A stretch of DNA of 64,000 nucleotides from Roridomyces roridus. Its lineage: Eukaryota; Basidiomycota; Agaricomycetes; Agaricales; Mycenaceae. Where the stretch lies: the NCBI GenBank assembly GCA_029378245.1, contig JARKIF010000007.1, positions 2,480,001-2,544,000 of the forward strand, in the 5' to 3' direction. Of the stretch, positions 9,804 through 21,936 are shown piece by piece (positions within the stretch are counted from its first letter, which is position 1; each line of letters starts with the position of its first letter). A program made the position numbers and the translations under genes. The notes under the pieces were generated by a model that saw only the letters and a list, made by a program, of their open reading frames with translations, was not told where the DNA came from and ran no database searches.

Positions 9804-10737
9804 ATGCCCACGTTCCACGGCGCACACCTAGAAAGACTACGCGACGATCCTCGTTTCCATTACATCTCCGGGCGCTGCATGGGACATGCGTGGACGACGG
9901 GAAGTCTGTGCAAGCGTACGGTGCGCGACGGCGTCATCTATTGTTATCAGCACCAAGACCAGCACCGGGACGCTCGTGCCCTCGAAGTCGACTCCATGAT
10001 CGCTGGAATTCAAATCGATTTCCCCGCTGCGACGGACTTGGATGGTAGAGGGCAGGAGGAGCCTGAAATCGTGCGGGTGGTGCAAGCGGTTGGGCAGATG
10101 TTTGAAGCACAGCAGGATATGCAGATGGCTCGTCATCGGGAGTTGGACGCGAGGGAAGCGGCATTGGCGCGGCGGGAACGAGAGCTGCTGGCGAGAGAGC
10201 AAGACCTTCTGCGCAGAGAAGAAGAGCTTACTCAGAGAGAGCGGGCGGTCGAGGCACGGGCACAAGCTGCCGAGTGGGAGGCAGAGGACGAGGAAGAACA
10301 TTCCACCACTGAGACCGCTTCGCCGCCGAATGTTATCCAGCGCATTTGGCGTTGGTTCTTCGTTGATGGAACCAAGGAACCCGAAGGTGAGTCTGCATTT
10401 TACTTTTTTTCATAGGAAACTTACTCTCCTCCCAGGGTTCGACTGCCCCATCTGCCACGACACGCTGAACAATCCCGTCAAGTACGTCCTTCCCCTCATG
10501 CGCGCCTCTTCAGTTAACATAAACATGCAACGCAGAACTCCGTGCGACCACACCTTCTGTAAGGAGTGCATCAAGCAGTGGTTGAACCAACGCAACCCGA
10601 ACGACAGTTCAAAGAAGCGCTGCTATTGCAGCAGGGAAGTCACCATAGAGGAGTTGCGCCCCGATCGAGACACTGAGCGGGCAATGACAACGGCTGGACT
10701 GCGTCCCGCTTGGCTGGAGCCGGTTACGGTGGTGTGA
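9804..10737 (+). CDS. RING-finger protein with coiled coil, copy 1
   Basis: Three exons (9804-10386, 10436-10481, 10536-10737) give 276 aa in frame. Order: an N-terminal Cys/His segment (GRCMGHAW... CKR... YCYQHQDQH, residues ~20-50); a charged coiled coil with REAALARRERELLAREQ (~105-165); the basic-aromatic motif IQRIWRWFF; then a RING finger with CPIC and CDHTFCKECIKQW. The last zinc pair appears as R-C-Y-C-S-R-E, that is CxC and not the usual CxxC. RING proteins are usually E3 ubiquitin ligases, and the coil may mediate dimerisation. The tail (TTAGLRPAWLEPVTVV) is conserved in the second copy at 33877. The ATG at 9804 has a good context (AGAATGC); an upstream in-frame ATG at 9690 is less likely. 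Confidence 0.82.
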
Positions 10738-10810
10738 AATTCGGCGAGGACAAAGTAATTCTGGGGCGAGGGGACCTGAGCTAGCTATTTCTGCAATACG
10801 TGTAACATTA

Positions 10811-11178
10811 CAGCTGTTTGCATGTATAATGAGACTCGTCAAAAAAATAAACATATGTACATGCCAGATTGAATCAACCATATCTCACTCAATTCTTAAC
10901 CAATTAACATGAGAACTATATCATCGAGAAGCGGCCAAGAAGGGCTTCAATATGGTACCCAACAATCTGCATTATTACACGCTTTAAAAATCAACCAATT
11001 TTCATATCAGTGAGATACCACGTGATCTGGGTATGGGATTGAAGCCCTAACTCGCGGCATCCCAATGATAATATATTCAAGCGAATTGGCTCGGAATTGA
11101 CTGAGATATGGCCATTTCAATCTGACATCTACATATACTTCTTTTTTTGACAAGTCTCATTATACCTGCAAACAGCTG
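10811..11178. mobile_element. Tc1/mariner-type MITE downstream of RING1
   Basis: Long TIRs (about 90-100 bp, starting CAGCTGTTTGCA) are flanked by TA on both sides (10809-10810, 11179-11180). The corresponding flank of RING2 (34556-34567) is continuous without the element, apart from one base, so it serves as a paralogous empty site. The element is 368 bp and non-coding, with A/T-rich cores. A TA duplication is typical of Tc1/mariner. Confidence 0.85.
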
Positions 11179-11399
11179 TAATCTCAGTTCACTTCTGTTC
11201 CATTCGTCGATGAGTTCCGTCAAATCAAGGGAGCTACAAAGTACCCACTTAGCTTCAATCCCCGAGTAATTCGTACGGGTTGTTCATCTTCATGGCTTTC
11301 AAGAACAGATAGCGAAAAGTCCTCCTTTATTTTGGCACTCGCCGGCACCAATCGGGCTAAGAAATCTACTTATTCAGATACGGACGACAAGGAGTCCAG

Positions 11400-12883
11400 A
11401 ACCAAAGACTGCTGGAGCTGCCCACGTCCTGGCCTCGGAACTACAACGAGGCAGACGAAACCGCAGCCACGCGTGAGCCGTCGATGGGATGGGTGTCTCG
11501 CCCTCCGCCGTCCCGTACACCAGAATCCCGCTCAGACGCCCAGGCACCAACACAGCTGGCGACGCCGTTGCTGCCGGTGATGGGAGCATGAAGAGCGCGA
11601 TGGATGGCAGCGCAAGGACGTGGAGGAGGCTACGTGAGAGTGTATGTGAGAGATGTGTAGCCGCGACCACTTGAATGCGGGACGTGGACGGTCGTAACCA
11701 CGAACGGAAGCGGATTGCATCACTAGAGAACCTGGCGCGTGTCTTGAGGCTCTTTCAGACAGGCTCGGGAGGAGGATGACGAATGACGTGGCATCGGTGG
11801 CATCGCGACACGCTACAAAACCGGGTGCGCCAGAGAGATTAAAGCGGCGTAGTGCGAGCACCAGCATGAGGTGGGGCAGGGAATCGACGTAGCATGGCAC
11901 GAGGGCTGACCGCAAGGTGAGAAGGAGTGGTAGACCGAGAGGAGGGCAAACGTACTTCAGGCCTCCTCGACATCGGGCACAGAATTAGATGGTTTCCCTC
12001 GACGACGACAACGACTCTGCAAGGTCTCGGAGCACGTCTAATAGTCGACTGCGCCCAGTCCGGGCTGCATGGCGATGACGTGGCTTATCGTATGCATCGC
12101 GATGCCATGAGAAGGCTGCCAGCAAGGCCGTTCGAGGCCGTTGAATGCAGAGCTACCCCACGAGATTGCGAGAGGATGAATAGAACGAAACAGGATCGGT
12201 TCGTGAGGAAGGCGTCAGACGGCCAGCGGGCGCAGTCGACGCAGAACGCAGATCTGTCGGGTAATGTCAGAGGGCATACAGCGGCAGAATGGACGGGTAG
12301 CGCACGCTGGGGCCACACGGATAGCAAGGCCATCGTTCAAGAGCTCATTGGCCGTCGTGTCTCAGCTCGAGGTGGAAGATGTGTGCATCGTGGAGCCCTT
12401 GACCGTCATCCCGACATCCCGATGAGTGTCGGTCCGAGACAGAGTTCAGCGTAAATTTCCATTTGGTGTAGTAGACGGTAGACGGCGGACAAGGATTGAA
12501 GACGAGCCGATGCCTCTCGACGCCCGAGGAATCGGAGGATGTCGGGCAAAGTGTGGACGTCGTTGATGACATCCATCAAATGATCAAATCGGACTTGTCC
12601 AAGACTTGTCTTCTCCCGCCATCTCGATCTTGTCCTCGTAACCTCACTTCGTCTGTTGACCGCGTACGCCATGTCATAAAATCTGCGTCTCGAATACAAT
12701 CCTTTGGTTGGAAGATATCTGTCCCCACGGCAACGGCAGCCTGAGTGTATTCGCCAGGTAAGGCCGCTGACCGCTTTGCTTCTGTTCCCGATTCATAACG
12801 GACATCAGCAGGTTTGAGCGTATGGTGCGGACCTGGCCGTCGTGTCGAACCTGAACTTCATCGACCTTCACATAAGAATACAT
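11400..12883 (-). pseudogene. Unrecognised intron-rich gene, copy A (probably decayed)
   Basis: This is the minus-strand counterpart of the better preserved copy at 24790-26126. Shared pieces include the start segment MYSYVKVDEVQVRH (from 12883) and an exon with RSEVTRTRSRWREKTSLGQV (~12690-12600). Conserved splice-like sites are shared too. Downstream, the frames that line up with copy B shift repeatedly (around 12540-12480), so I read this copy as decayed. The function is unknown. Its 5' end is 165 bp from the divergent peptidase A start. Confidence 0.45.
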
Positions 12884-13047
12884 CGTTGTTGTTATTTTAG
12901 GTCTGGCAATCCGTTTCCTGTCGGGACGTACTGCGACGCGCAGTTAACCTCAAAAAGATTCAGAAAGCTGCGGACGTCTCTGGTGGCATATAAAGGTGGG
13001 TGGACAAGTTCTGTGAATTTGAACTACACAATCTCGCACTCTTTCCG

Positions 13048-14978
13048 ATGCTCTCATTCGCATTCTCACTCTTTATCTCACTTGCCATCAGACAAATTGC
13101 AGCCAATCCTCGCCCTGGTCGTCAAAATGGCACCATCCGATGGGTCGACTGCCACGAAAATGTCTCTCAGCCACTCCAGTCGACGTTGAACGTTACAGGC
13201 ACGTCGTTCGCCGGGACCCTTCCCAAAACGCTGTTCTGCGGCGAGATCGACGTGCCAATGGACTATACGCGGCCCTTTGACTCTGCTACGAACAACATCA
13301 CCGTCGGTTTCGCCATGAATCGGCCTCGCAATCCCGCCGAGCTTCTTCTCTAGTACGTTCCGATCTGTTTCAACCCTCCTGTTGACTTTCTTACCCTACC
13401 TAGTCATGCAGGCGGGCCTGGACTGGACGCTGCTTCCGAAGCTTGGTTTACCGCCTTGAATATCTCTTCCGACAGCGCGCCCTTCAACTTATTGCAAGAT
13501 TTCGATCTTCTTGGTGCCTCTTATACATTGATTTTGTTGTCACTCGATTTAATCCAGCCCAGCGATGAATACCCGCGGGCTCCAGTTCTCGAATCCCCTC
13601 AACTGCTCCTTCAATACCTTCTTCAACAACATCACTTTTGCTTTGTACGTCTCCGTTCTCCCTCTTCAGTGGATTGATAATCTCAATAGCCCTTCGACCG
13701 AGGCTGAATTTGACCAGTACCACGCCGCAATGTCCAAGCTATTCGTCTCCTGCGGCGAAAACAGCACACCGAAAGGTATAATGAACCATACAGGCACTGT
13801 CGAGGTCGTACAAGACTGGGACTCGATCCGTGCGGCTCTGGGCTACGAAAAAGTCCACTTTGCAGGTGTTTCATAGTAAGCATCCTTTGCATTCACGACG
13901 AGTTGTATCTTACCTATTTTAATCCAGCGGGACCTTCGTCTCCATGGAGTATATCGCACGGTTCCCGGAACGGGTCAGTAACTTCGCACTTGACGCTGCG
14001 ATTCCCCACGGCACAGTAAGTTGAAGTCATCTGGATATTCCGAGTAGAACCGTGACAGCCATTCCAAGAAATGATCACAGATCAAGTTGGAGCTATAAAC
14101 CGACTCTTGTTGCGCGCGGATGCATTCTGTCTCACTGATCCTACATGCCCATTCCACGGACAGGGCAATGGAAGCGTCGTTGCGGTGCGTATGGTATCCC
14201 ATATCATCATGTTTTCTGAATGTTCTCTGAAGGCATGGGATACCCTCCTCGCCCGCGCTCTTGAAGCACCGATCCCCGCTGCAAGCTGCGGCGAAGGAAA
14301 GGGGTGCAACACACCTGTAACCCCTACAGATCTGCGCCTCGGAGTCAGCGTCATTTTCCGTGCCAACCCCGACTTTCCGTTATTCAATATTGCGCTCAAT
14401 GAGTCCCTTCATGGAGATGCGAGTCTTTTCGCGTACCAGCAGCAGGGAGACATCCGCGAGTCCATTGTTACTCTGTTGTTATGCGTTGATGTGCGGCGCC
14501 TGGCCTGTCGCCGTCCCAGCTCCCAGCACTATCTCAACCGAACTGCCGTTGATGCTCATCACATCGGACTTTGATCTCAAGTATGTTCTCTGATCTCATG
14601 GTTCACTGAACACAAATCTCATACTTGCACGTACAGTCTCCCAACAGAGTTGACCACCTTTGCATGGGAGCTGACACCAAAAGCCGTACTCGTCGTCCGG
14701 CACGGCGACGACCATACCTCTATTCTGTCTAAGTCTTGCTATGCCTTTCGAGCATTTTTTTCTTCTGATATGCAGTGCTTTTAGTCCCACCACCGATCAC
14801 GCCGGTTCAGAGCATCGAAGTGGACTTTATCCGCACCGGCATCCTACCTGGCACATCCGCGAATGCGCAGGTTACTGTGTACACGCCAGGGAGTACGCGC
14901 GGCCCAATTCCAGGCGCGTATGACGTGCCCACGGGAAGTTTTGCGGAGGATACGAGTAGCATGGAGAATATTCAGTAG
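13048..14978 (+). pseudogene. TAP-like alpha/beta-hydrolase peptidase, copy A, internal deletion
   Basis: Close relative of the intact copy at 26288-28456, with the same introns and the nucleophile elbow GVSYG. Near 14485 about 220 bp present in copy B (27745-27964) are missing. The break falls at a CTGAT/TTGAT direct repeat, which suggests a microhomology deletion. The deletion removes part of exon 7, two introns and the exon between them. It shifts the frame so that translation ends at 14574, before the catalytic His region. Sequence encoding the C-terminus, with GDDHTSIL, still follows to 14978. The signal-like N-terminus is intact, so a truncated secreted product is conceivable but should lack the catalytic triad. 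Confidence 0.82.
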
Positions 14979-15117
14979 TTTTGGGATTAATGATTGGTTT
15001 GAATCCTGTTTGGCATTCAACTTCATTTCCAGACATTAGTATCATATTGGGATCTGGTTCAGCCTCGTGGGTCAGCAATGTAGTCATTGGGTCACTGTGA
15101 TTTCGACTAGCTCTCAG

Positions 15118-16579
15118 TAGGGCTGCGGACCCGAACCGTCCATGACGGCTCGACGGCCGCCCGTCAACGGGTACCCGTGCCAACCCGGCGAGGTCCAACA
15201 AAGAATTTTGACGGTACCGTCAGAAACGGCCCGTATGCCGTCAAGACCCGTCAAAAATCGGCCGTCATGGCCGTTGAACGGGTGCGGTAAAAATCAAGGT
15301 AGCTCAAGGGAGTAATAGACGGGTTGTGCAAAAGCCGTACGGCTATTGTCCCCCTGTATTTTCCGGGCTGTAAATGGACCCCAGGACTGTTGCTGATGCC
15401 GACTCGTACCTACGGTGCTCACCTTGCCCAGATCGTGCCGAAACACGGCTTGAAAAGGAGCCGAATTGAAGACATTCTGTCAAAATTCACCTTGGAGCCG
15501 TGTAGAGTTGGCTTGATCTAAATTGAGCATGCCAATGACGTACCGCAGCTGTCGGATCAGTCTGCCGGTGGGGTGCAGACACATCAAAATGATGCTGATT
15601 TCTTAACCGGCAGTGAGATCCGGCAGTAAACCGAAGACAAACTGCCATTTTGCCCGCACGGCTTTGCACAACGCGTCTAATGGCGGCGGCCGTGGTATGC
15701 ACTCCTCGGAGATCACTGTCAGGGCCTTGAATTCGTTACCATCTCAAATTTTTGCTCTCATCTCCGCTTCTCCTTCATATTTTGTTGCTGATTTTGCTCC
15801 AACTATATGGGTTGATCATTTAGGAAATTCCATTGGCACCAGGAAGCTCACCAATTGCAAGTTCAAGGGTTCCTTTACATGACTTGCCAGAGTCTCGAAG
15901 TGTTCCCCATTTAGGATCGCTGATTGCCGCCAGTTGCCCGGGCACATGGTCGTCGTTTCCAGCAACTGGGTGGCTTTCCTGCACTACCGAGCGTTCCCAT
16001 TGTGTACAAAATGCTCCCGGTGGATTGAAATTTCAACAAGGCTTCAATCCACCACAGATGACGACACGTGATCAACGCAGCCGAACCGTCTACCGTGACG
16101 GCCGTTTTTCCGTCAGCATGTCTGGACCCAGTTTGATGGGACGGGTACTGTGAGGTCGCCGATAATCTGGAGTGACGGTTAGTCGAATTGAGTATCAGAG
16201 ACACACGAGAGTTTCTTGAAGAGAGTCTTGAGGTTGCGCTGAGTGCGTAGTAAGAGTCTCGTATTCGAGAAAGCTGGTCTAACTAAAACATTGTACATAC
16301 TTTTATACTATCTACTGAGCCACTCGTATCTAAAAGGAAAACAAAGTACTATCTAAATAATGAACAAGGGCTCAGGGGAACCCTCGTTATTGAATCACAT
16401 TGTGGTTGCCTCAAGGCAAGCCGACATTCAATGCCAGTCGAATCAGTGATCCGCGCAGCGGATATAGCGGAGTTTATTAAGTAACAAAGGTGAACCCCTA
16501 TCCGTTACAGGTACGGGGTCGGCTCAGGGCTGACAGCTGTCTCATGCCGTCATCGTTACGGTTCGGGTCCGCAGCCCTA
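15118..16579. mobile_element. 1.46-kb hAT-like element, non-autonomous
   Basis: The 22-bp TIR TAGGGCTGCGGACCCGAACC is perfect at both ends. The 8-bp duplication GCTCTCAG flanks it (15110-15117, 16580-16587). The TIR start TAGGGCTG and 8-bp duplication are typical of hAT. Subterminal GACGGC/CCGTCA motifs recur many times. A second TIR-like stretch at about 16076 hints at nesting. No transposase frame is seen. Confidence 0.88.
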
Positions 16580-16794
16580 GCTCTCAGAACCGTAAATGAG
16601 TCATGGCAAAAGTTTCTTTTGTTGAGAGCCTAAGTAGACCTAGAGAGCTATATACCTAGACAAATACCTTTGATTCAGTTTGCTGGATATCCAGCACAAA
16701 AAAAACCTGGCAAATTGAGTCATTCACGGCATCAATGCAACTTAAGACTCACGTCACTGATCCCCAGCCAGGATGAAAAGAGATGGCATACACA

Positions 16795-19700
16795 TCACTG
16801 ATCCTTGGTTCTCGGGGGATGTTCAAGTTGAATATTGAGCACATCAACTTCTCCGACCTTCCCCAGTCCCTGGTATGTTTTGACCAGATTCTTCATTGCT
16901 CGTAGGGTGTCTGGATGCTCCTCGCCCAGAAGCTTCTTTTGCTTCTCAAGGACCAAGGTCTGAAGGGGGAGTGCATCATCAAGCTGTCCAAGCTCCTTAT
17001 GTATGAGGGCAAGGTTTCCCATTGCAGATAAAGTGTCTGGATGCTCCTCGCCCAGAAGCTTTCTTCGCTTCTCAAGGACCAAGACCTCCAGTGGCAGTGC
17101 ATCATTGAAATCTCCAAGCTTCCTGTGTGTGTTGGCGAGATTCCTCATTGCAGATAGGGTGGCTGGATGCTCCTCGCCCAGAAGCTTCTTTCGTTTTTCA
17201 AGAACCAAGGCCTCCAGTAGCAGTGCATCATTGAACTCTCCAAGCTCCTTGTGTGTGATGGCCAGGTTTCCCATTGCTATCAGGGTGTCTGGATGCTCCT
17301 CACCCAGAAGCTTCTTTCGCTTCTCAAGGACCAAGGTTTGAAGTGGCAGTGCATCATTGAACTCTCCAAGCCTCATGTGTGTGTTGGCCAGGTTTCCCAT
17401 TGCCCATAGGGTGTCTGGATGCTCCTCGCCAAGAAGCTTCGTTCATTTTTCAAGGACCAAGACCTCCAGTAGCAGTGCATCATTGAACTCTCCAAGCTCC
17501 TTGTGTGTGGTGGCCAGGTTTCCCATTGCCATCAGGGTGTCTGGATGCTCCTCACCCAGAAGCTTCTTTCGCTTCTCAAGGACCAAGACCTCCAGGAGCA
17601 GTGCATCATTGAACTCTCCAAGCTCCTTGTGTGTGACAGCCAGGTTTCCCATTACAGATAGGGTGGCTGGATGCTCCTCGCCCAGAAGCTTTCTTCGCTT
17701 CTCAAGGACCAAGACCTCCAGTGGCAGTGCATCATTGAAATCTCCAAGCTTCCTGTGTGTGTTGGCGAGATTCCTCATTGCAGATAGGGTGGCTGGATGC
17801 TCCTCGCCCAGAAGCTTCTTTCGTTTTTCAAGAACCAAGGCCTCCAGTAGCAGTGCATCATTGAACTCTCCAAGCTCCTTGTGTGTGATGGCCAGGTTTC
17901 CCATTGCTATCAGGGTGTCTGGATGCTCCTCACCCAGAAGCTTCTTTCGCTTCTCAAGGACCAAGGTTTGAAGTGGCAGTGCATCATTGAACTCTCCAAG
18001 CCTCATGTGTGTGTTGGCCAGGTTTCCCATTGCCCATAGGGTGTCTGGATGCTCCTCGCCAAGAAGCTTCGTTCATTTTTCAAGGACCAAGACCTCCAGT
18101 AGCAGTGCATCATTGAACTCTCCAAGCTCCTTGTGTGTGGTGGCCAGGTTTCCCATTGCCATCAGGGTGTCTGGATGCTCCTCACCCAGAAGCTTCTTTC
18201 GCTTCTCAAGGACCAAGACCTCCAGGAGCAGTGCATCATTGAACTCTCCAAGCTCCTTGTGTGTGACAGCCAGGTTTCCCATTACAGATAGGGTGGCTGG
18301 ATGCTCCTCGCCCAGAAGCTTTCTTCGCTTCTCAAGGACCAAGGTTTGAAGTCGCAGTGCATCATTGAACTCTCCAAGCCTCTTGTGTGTGTTGGCCAGG
18401 TTTCCCATTGCCCATAGGGTGTCTGGATGCTCCTCGCCAAGAAGCTTCGTTCGTTTTTCAAGGACCAAGACCTCCAGTAGCAGTGCATCATTGAACTCTC
18501 CAAGCTTGCTGTGTGTGACAGCCAGGTTTCCCATTGCCATCAGGGTGTCTGGATGCTCCTCGCCCAGAAGCTTCTTTCGCTTCTCAAGGACCAAGGTCTG
18601 CAGTAGCAGTGCATGATGGAACTGTCCAAGCTCCTTGTGTGTGATGGCCAGGTTTCCTATTGCAGATAGGGTGTCTGGATGATCCTTGCCCAGAACCTTC
18701 TTTCGTTTTTCAAGAACCAAGACCTCCAGTAGCAGTGCATCATTGAACTCTCCAAGCTCCTTGTGTGTGATGGCCAGGTTTCCCATTGCCATCAGGGTGT
18801 CTGGATGCTCCTCACCCAGAAGCTTCTTTCGCTTCTCAAGCACCAAGGTTTCAAGTGGCAGTGCATCATGGAACTGTCCAAGGTTACTGTGTGTGCAAGC
18901 CAGGTTTCCCATTGCAGATAGGGTGTCTGGATGCTCCTCACCCCGAAGCTGCTTTTGCTTCTCTAGGACCAAGATTTGCAGTGGTAGTGCATCGCTGAAC
19001 TGCCCAAGTCCATCATAAGATATCCCAAGCTGTTCCATGGACCTCAAAGTCTGCGGATGATTCTCTCCATATCTATCTTGCCTTTCTCTCCAAACCTGAC
19101 CCCAAAATTCTGTAGCCAATTTGAACTTGGAGCTCTGGAAGTAAGTCTTTGCAAATTGTTCATTCCATGGTTGTGACCTTTCCACCCTATCCTGTGTCAG
19201 GGTCCACAAATGAGGCAACATCCCTACACTTTGTGCATCTGAATAATTTCCCTCAGAGATTGACATTCCCATCAGCTTTATCATCAGTTCCACCTGTTTG
19301 ACTGCCAATCCATGACACCAACCATGCACCAGTGGATGGATGGAGAAGAATGCTGTCTCTTCATCAAAACTAATCAAAGCATATGCCTGTAATTCAGTTG
19401 CAACCTCAGTGAATGCCAGGGAATCCCATTCACCAGCCTCATTCTGGAAGTTTGCAATGAATTCATAGGCATCCCATAGTTGTTCCCTTGATGGTCCATC
19501 TGGGTTTTCATTTGTGTTATATTTGGCTGCATTCTGGAATATCATCTCAGAGATTCCCTGATAGTGCAAGCATGAGCACAACTGTAGCAGTGTTTGTCCA
19601 GTGGGACTGAGCCTGTGAAAGCTCATCTCCCAGGTAGTATACACAGACTGTGCATAGCCATCCTGTTGCTGAGTGGGCTTTTGACCCAGTAATCTGTCCC

Positions 19701-21223
19701 GATTCCTGTTGTACAGTTCCAAGTAACCCTTGAATTTGCCTGATTTCGCAATAAAAGCACTGGCTTGGGCAATAGCAAGTGGCAGACAATACAGAGCCTG
19801 AAAGCAGATTGAATAACATCTCAAGTTGTTAATCTGAATTTACCTTGCTGATATCTCTGGCAGTTTCCATGTTTTCGTCTGTCACATCTTTGGCAGCACC
19901 TTTGAGCAGCAGCACTGCAGCATCTGTCTCTTCCATATCAGAAACAAGCCAATGAGCACCAACATGCACAGAGAGGCCAGGATTCCGGGATGTGATCAAT
20001 ATATTCCCGTGATTACACTTGGGAAGATAGGGATTCAAGTTTATGTTTGGGTCATCTGCATTGTCCAAGAGCAGGAACCAGTTGCTCTTCACCTCCCTAA
20101 GCCATTTCATTGCATCCTCTTGGGTGCTCCCTATTTGCTTGATGCTGGCAATGTTCTTCAAGCCAGCTTCAATTGTTGTCTGGCTGCTCATGTCAAGAAG
20201 AAAGAGATCTGTAAATCTTCAAATTTGAGTCAGTTGCAATAACAGGCACCCAACACAAGACGACATACTTGGATGCCAAGTCATCAATGAATTTGAGGGC
20301 AATCTGGGTTTTGCCGGAACCCCCTAGTCCATGGAGCAGACATATATGCTGTTTCACAGTGCCATTGTCAAAAAAGGCCTTCACTTCCTGCAAAATTCTC
20401 TGGCGCCCCTGGAAAACTCTTGAAGGTGCAGGACATTCATTGGTTTTCAAAGGAATCTGTGCTTTATTTGGGTCTGCAAATCACCATTCTTGTCAGTTCT
20501 CCTCATGCCAAGAAACCTCATACCGTTGGTTCCCAGGAGATGAAATCCAATGCGCATGCTGATACGGAGCTGGAGATGGTCTCAGTTTGGTTCTAATAGT
20601 GTGATATAGGTGGACATACTATAAAGTCTTTTCGGAGTTCCTGCAGTTTCCTCTGGTGTGCAGAAATTTGCCCTTTGGTACTGTCCAAGCGGAATATCTC
20701 CTTGGCATGACCACGGAGACCTTGAGGTTTTTTTGCAAGTATCTTTACAGATTCCAAAATCTCCCTCAGACATCTGCAAGTGCTGGGTGAGCATTGTTGA
20801 TCTTACATGCCCTCTAGATGCTCACCTTTCAAAGCCTTCACAAAGATCCTTGAATTTATCCACCCCTCCCCCATGATTTCCCATCTCATTCTGAAGTATA
20901 TTCAAAATTCTTCCAATACCTTCACATAGCTCTTGAAGATCCTCCCGATTACGTTTGACTTCCTGTGGTTCAACTTTGGTAAGCCAAGTACATTTGCAGC
21001 CATGCAAGGGGACACACACTTGGACAACTTCAAGCACACTTACAACCACTCCACAAGCCCCTTTGATATATGGGAATGGTGCGAACTCTCCTGCAGCCTC
21101 CATTCCCTTGGCCAACCGGAGCAAGCCTCCAATCCAATCTGATCCTGAGTCAATGGATGTTGTTGAATTTCCTTGGGTGCCAGAGCCTGACGCTCCCGCT
21201 TGGACAGTGGTGTCGGGGTCCAT
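16795..21223 (-). pseudogene. NB-ARC/TPR NLR-like protein, copy A, premature stop
   Basis: Start ATG at 21223 (MDPDTTVQAG). A helical N-terminal region is followed by an NB-ARC ATPase: P-loop GLGGSGKTQIAL (~20310), Walker B WFLLLDNADD, sensor NILITSRNPG, and CLPLAIAQ just after the 46-nt intron 19798-19843. A linker leads to an array of 42-aa kinesin-light-chain-like TPRs (consensus GEFNDALLLEVLVLEKRKKLLGEEHPDTL in parts). I count 17 full repeats plus a partial one. In the eighth repeat the codon after LEK is TGA (18073-18075) where the sister repeat at about 18447 has CGA, so translation ends early. The same TGA recurs exactly 630 bp on (17443-17445). Family role: STAND-type sensor switches, probably for non-self recognition. 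The C-terminal frame stays open to 16795, so the lesion looks recent. Confidence 0.85.
17040..18343 (-). repeat. Tandem 630-bp duplication of five TPR units
   Basis: 17040-17713 and 17670-18343 read as identical at an offset of 630 bp, which is five units of 126 bp. The pieces include the TGA nonsense codon. Outside the block neighbouring TPR units differ at several positions, so this is a recent in-register expansion within the NLR A array. Confidence 0.88.
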
Positions 21224-21482
21224 GGGAGTGTGAAGCAAGAGTGGGTGTGATACGTGTCACATTACAGCTTTAAATACTTCACTTGCACATGGTAGATTTT
21301 TGTCATTTGATCCGACTGCTCACATCATTCAGAGATTTTTAACGGCTAAAGCAAGTTTGCCCAAATCAAGTCCTGAATTCAAAGGTTCACTGTTTGATCC
21401 CTGGCAATGACATTTTATTCTGTTTTCCCGGCCGAACCACCGTGATCATCAGGTGCGGATGTTGGGCGAGCTCACACAAGTA

Positions 21483-21756
21483 CTGTACTATTTCGACCGT
21501 AGGTTCAGGTGACGGGTGACGGTGGCTCGTGAACTGAACCAATTTGGCCTCGGTGACGGTGACAAGCAATTTGTTGCCCTCGGCAAGCCCAAAGTTGCCG
21601 AGATTTCTATGATCCGTGATCAATCCGAGATGCCGACTTACCAAATAAGGGAATTTGATCTGATTGCCGTGTTATTTATGATCTGTGAACATGTTACCCA
21701 ATGAACTTGGTCGGTGACGGGTGACACCCAGTGAACCTTTGGTCGAAATAGTACAG
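21483..21756. mobile_element. Short TA-flanked MITE
   Basis: CTGTACTATTTCGACC at 21483 is perfectly inverted at 21741-21756, and TA flanks both sides. Further inside, the arms share GGTTCA and GGTGACGGGTGAC-like motifs with weaker pairing. The element is 274 bp and non-coding, probably Tc1/mariner-derived. Confidence 0.75.
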
Positions 21757-21936
21757 TATGAAGGGCTTTATTGGACAAAAGTAAAAGCACCTGTCTGGAG
21801 GCCAAAAAGGTCCATATATATGTGTACATTTTAGCTCCATAAATGTACATTTAGGGACTGTTTTGATGAGTTGCCATCAATATACATTTATGGACCATCC
21901 AGAGCTGTAGATACACATTTATGGACTTGTGTTTAG

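Noticed and set aside
17003..18616. Long plus-strand frames rich in Cys/Ser/Phe opposite the NLR TPR arrays
   Set aside because: They are antisense shadows of the 126-bp TPR repeat, whose length is a multiple of three, so all frames tend to stay open. The minus-strand frame carries the known domains.
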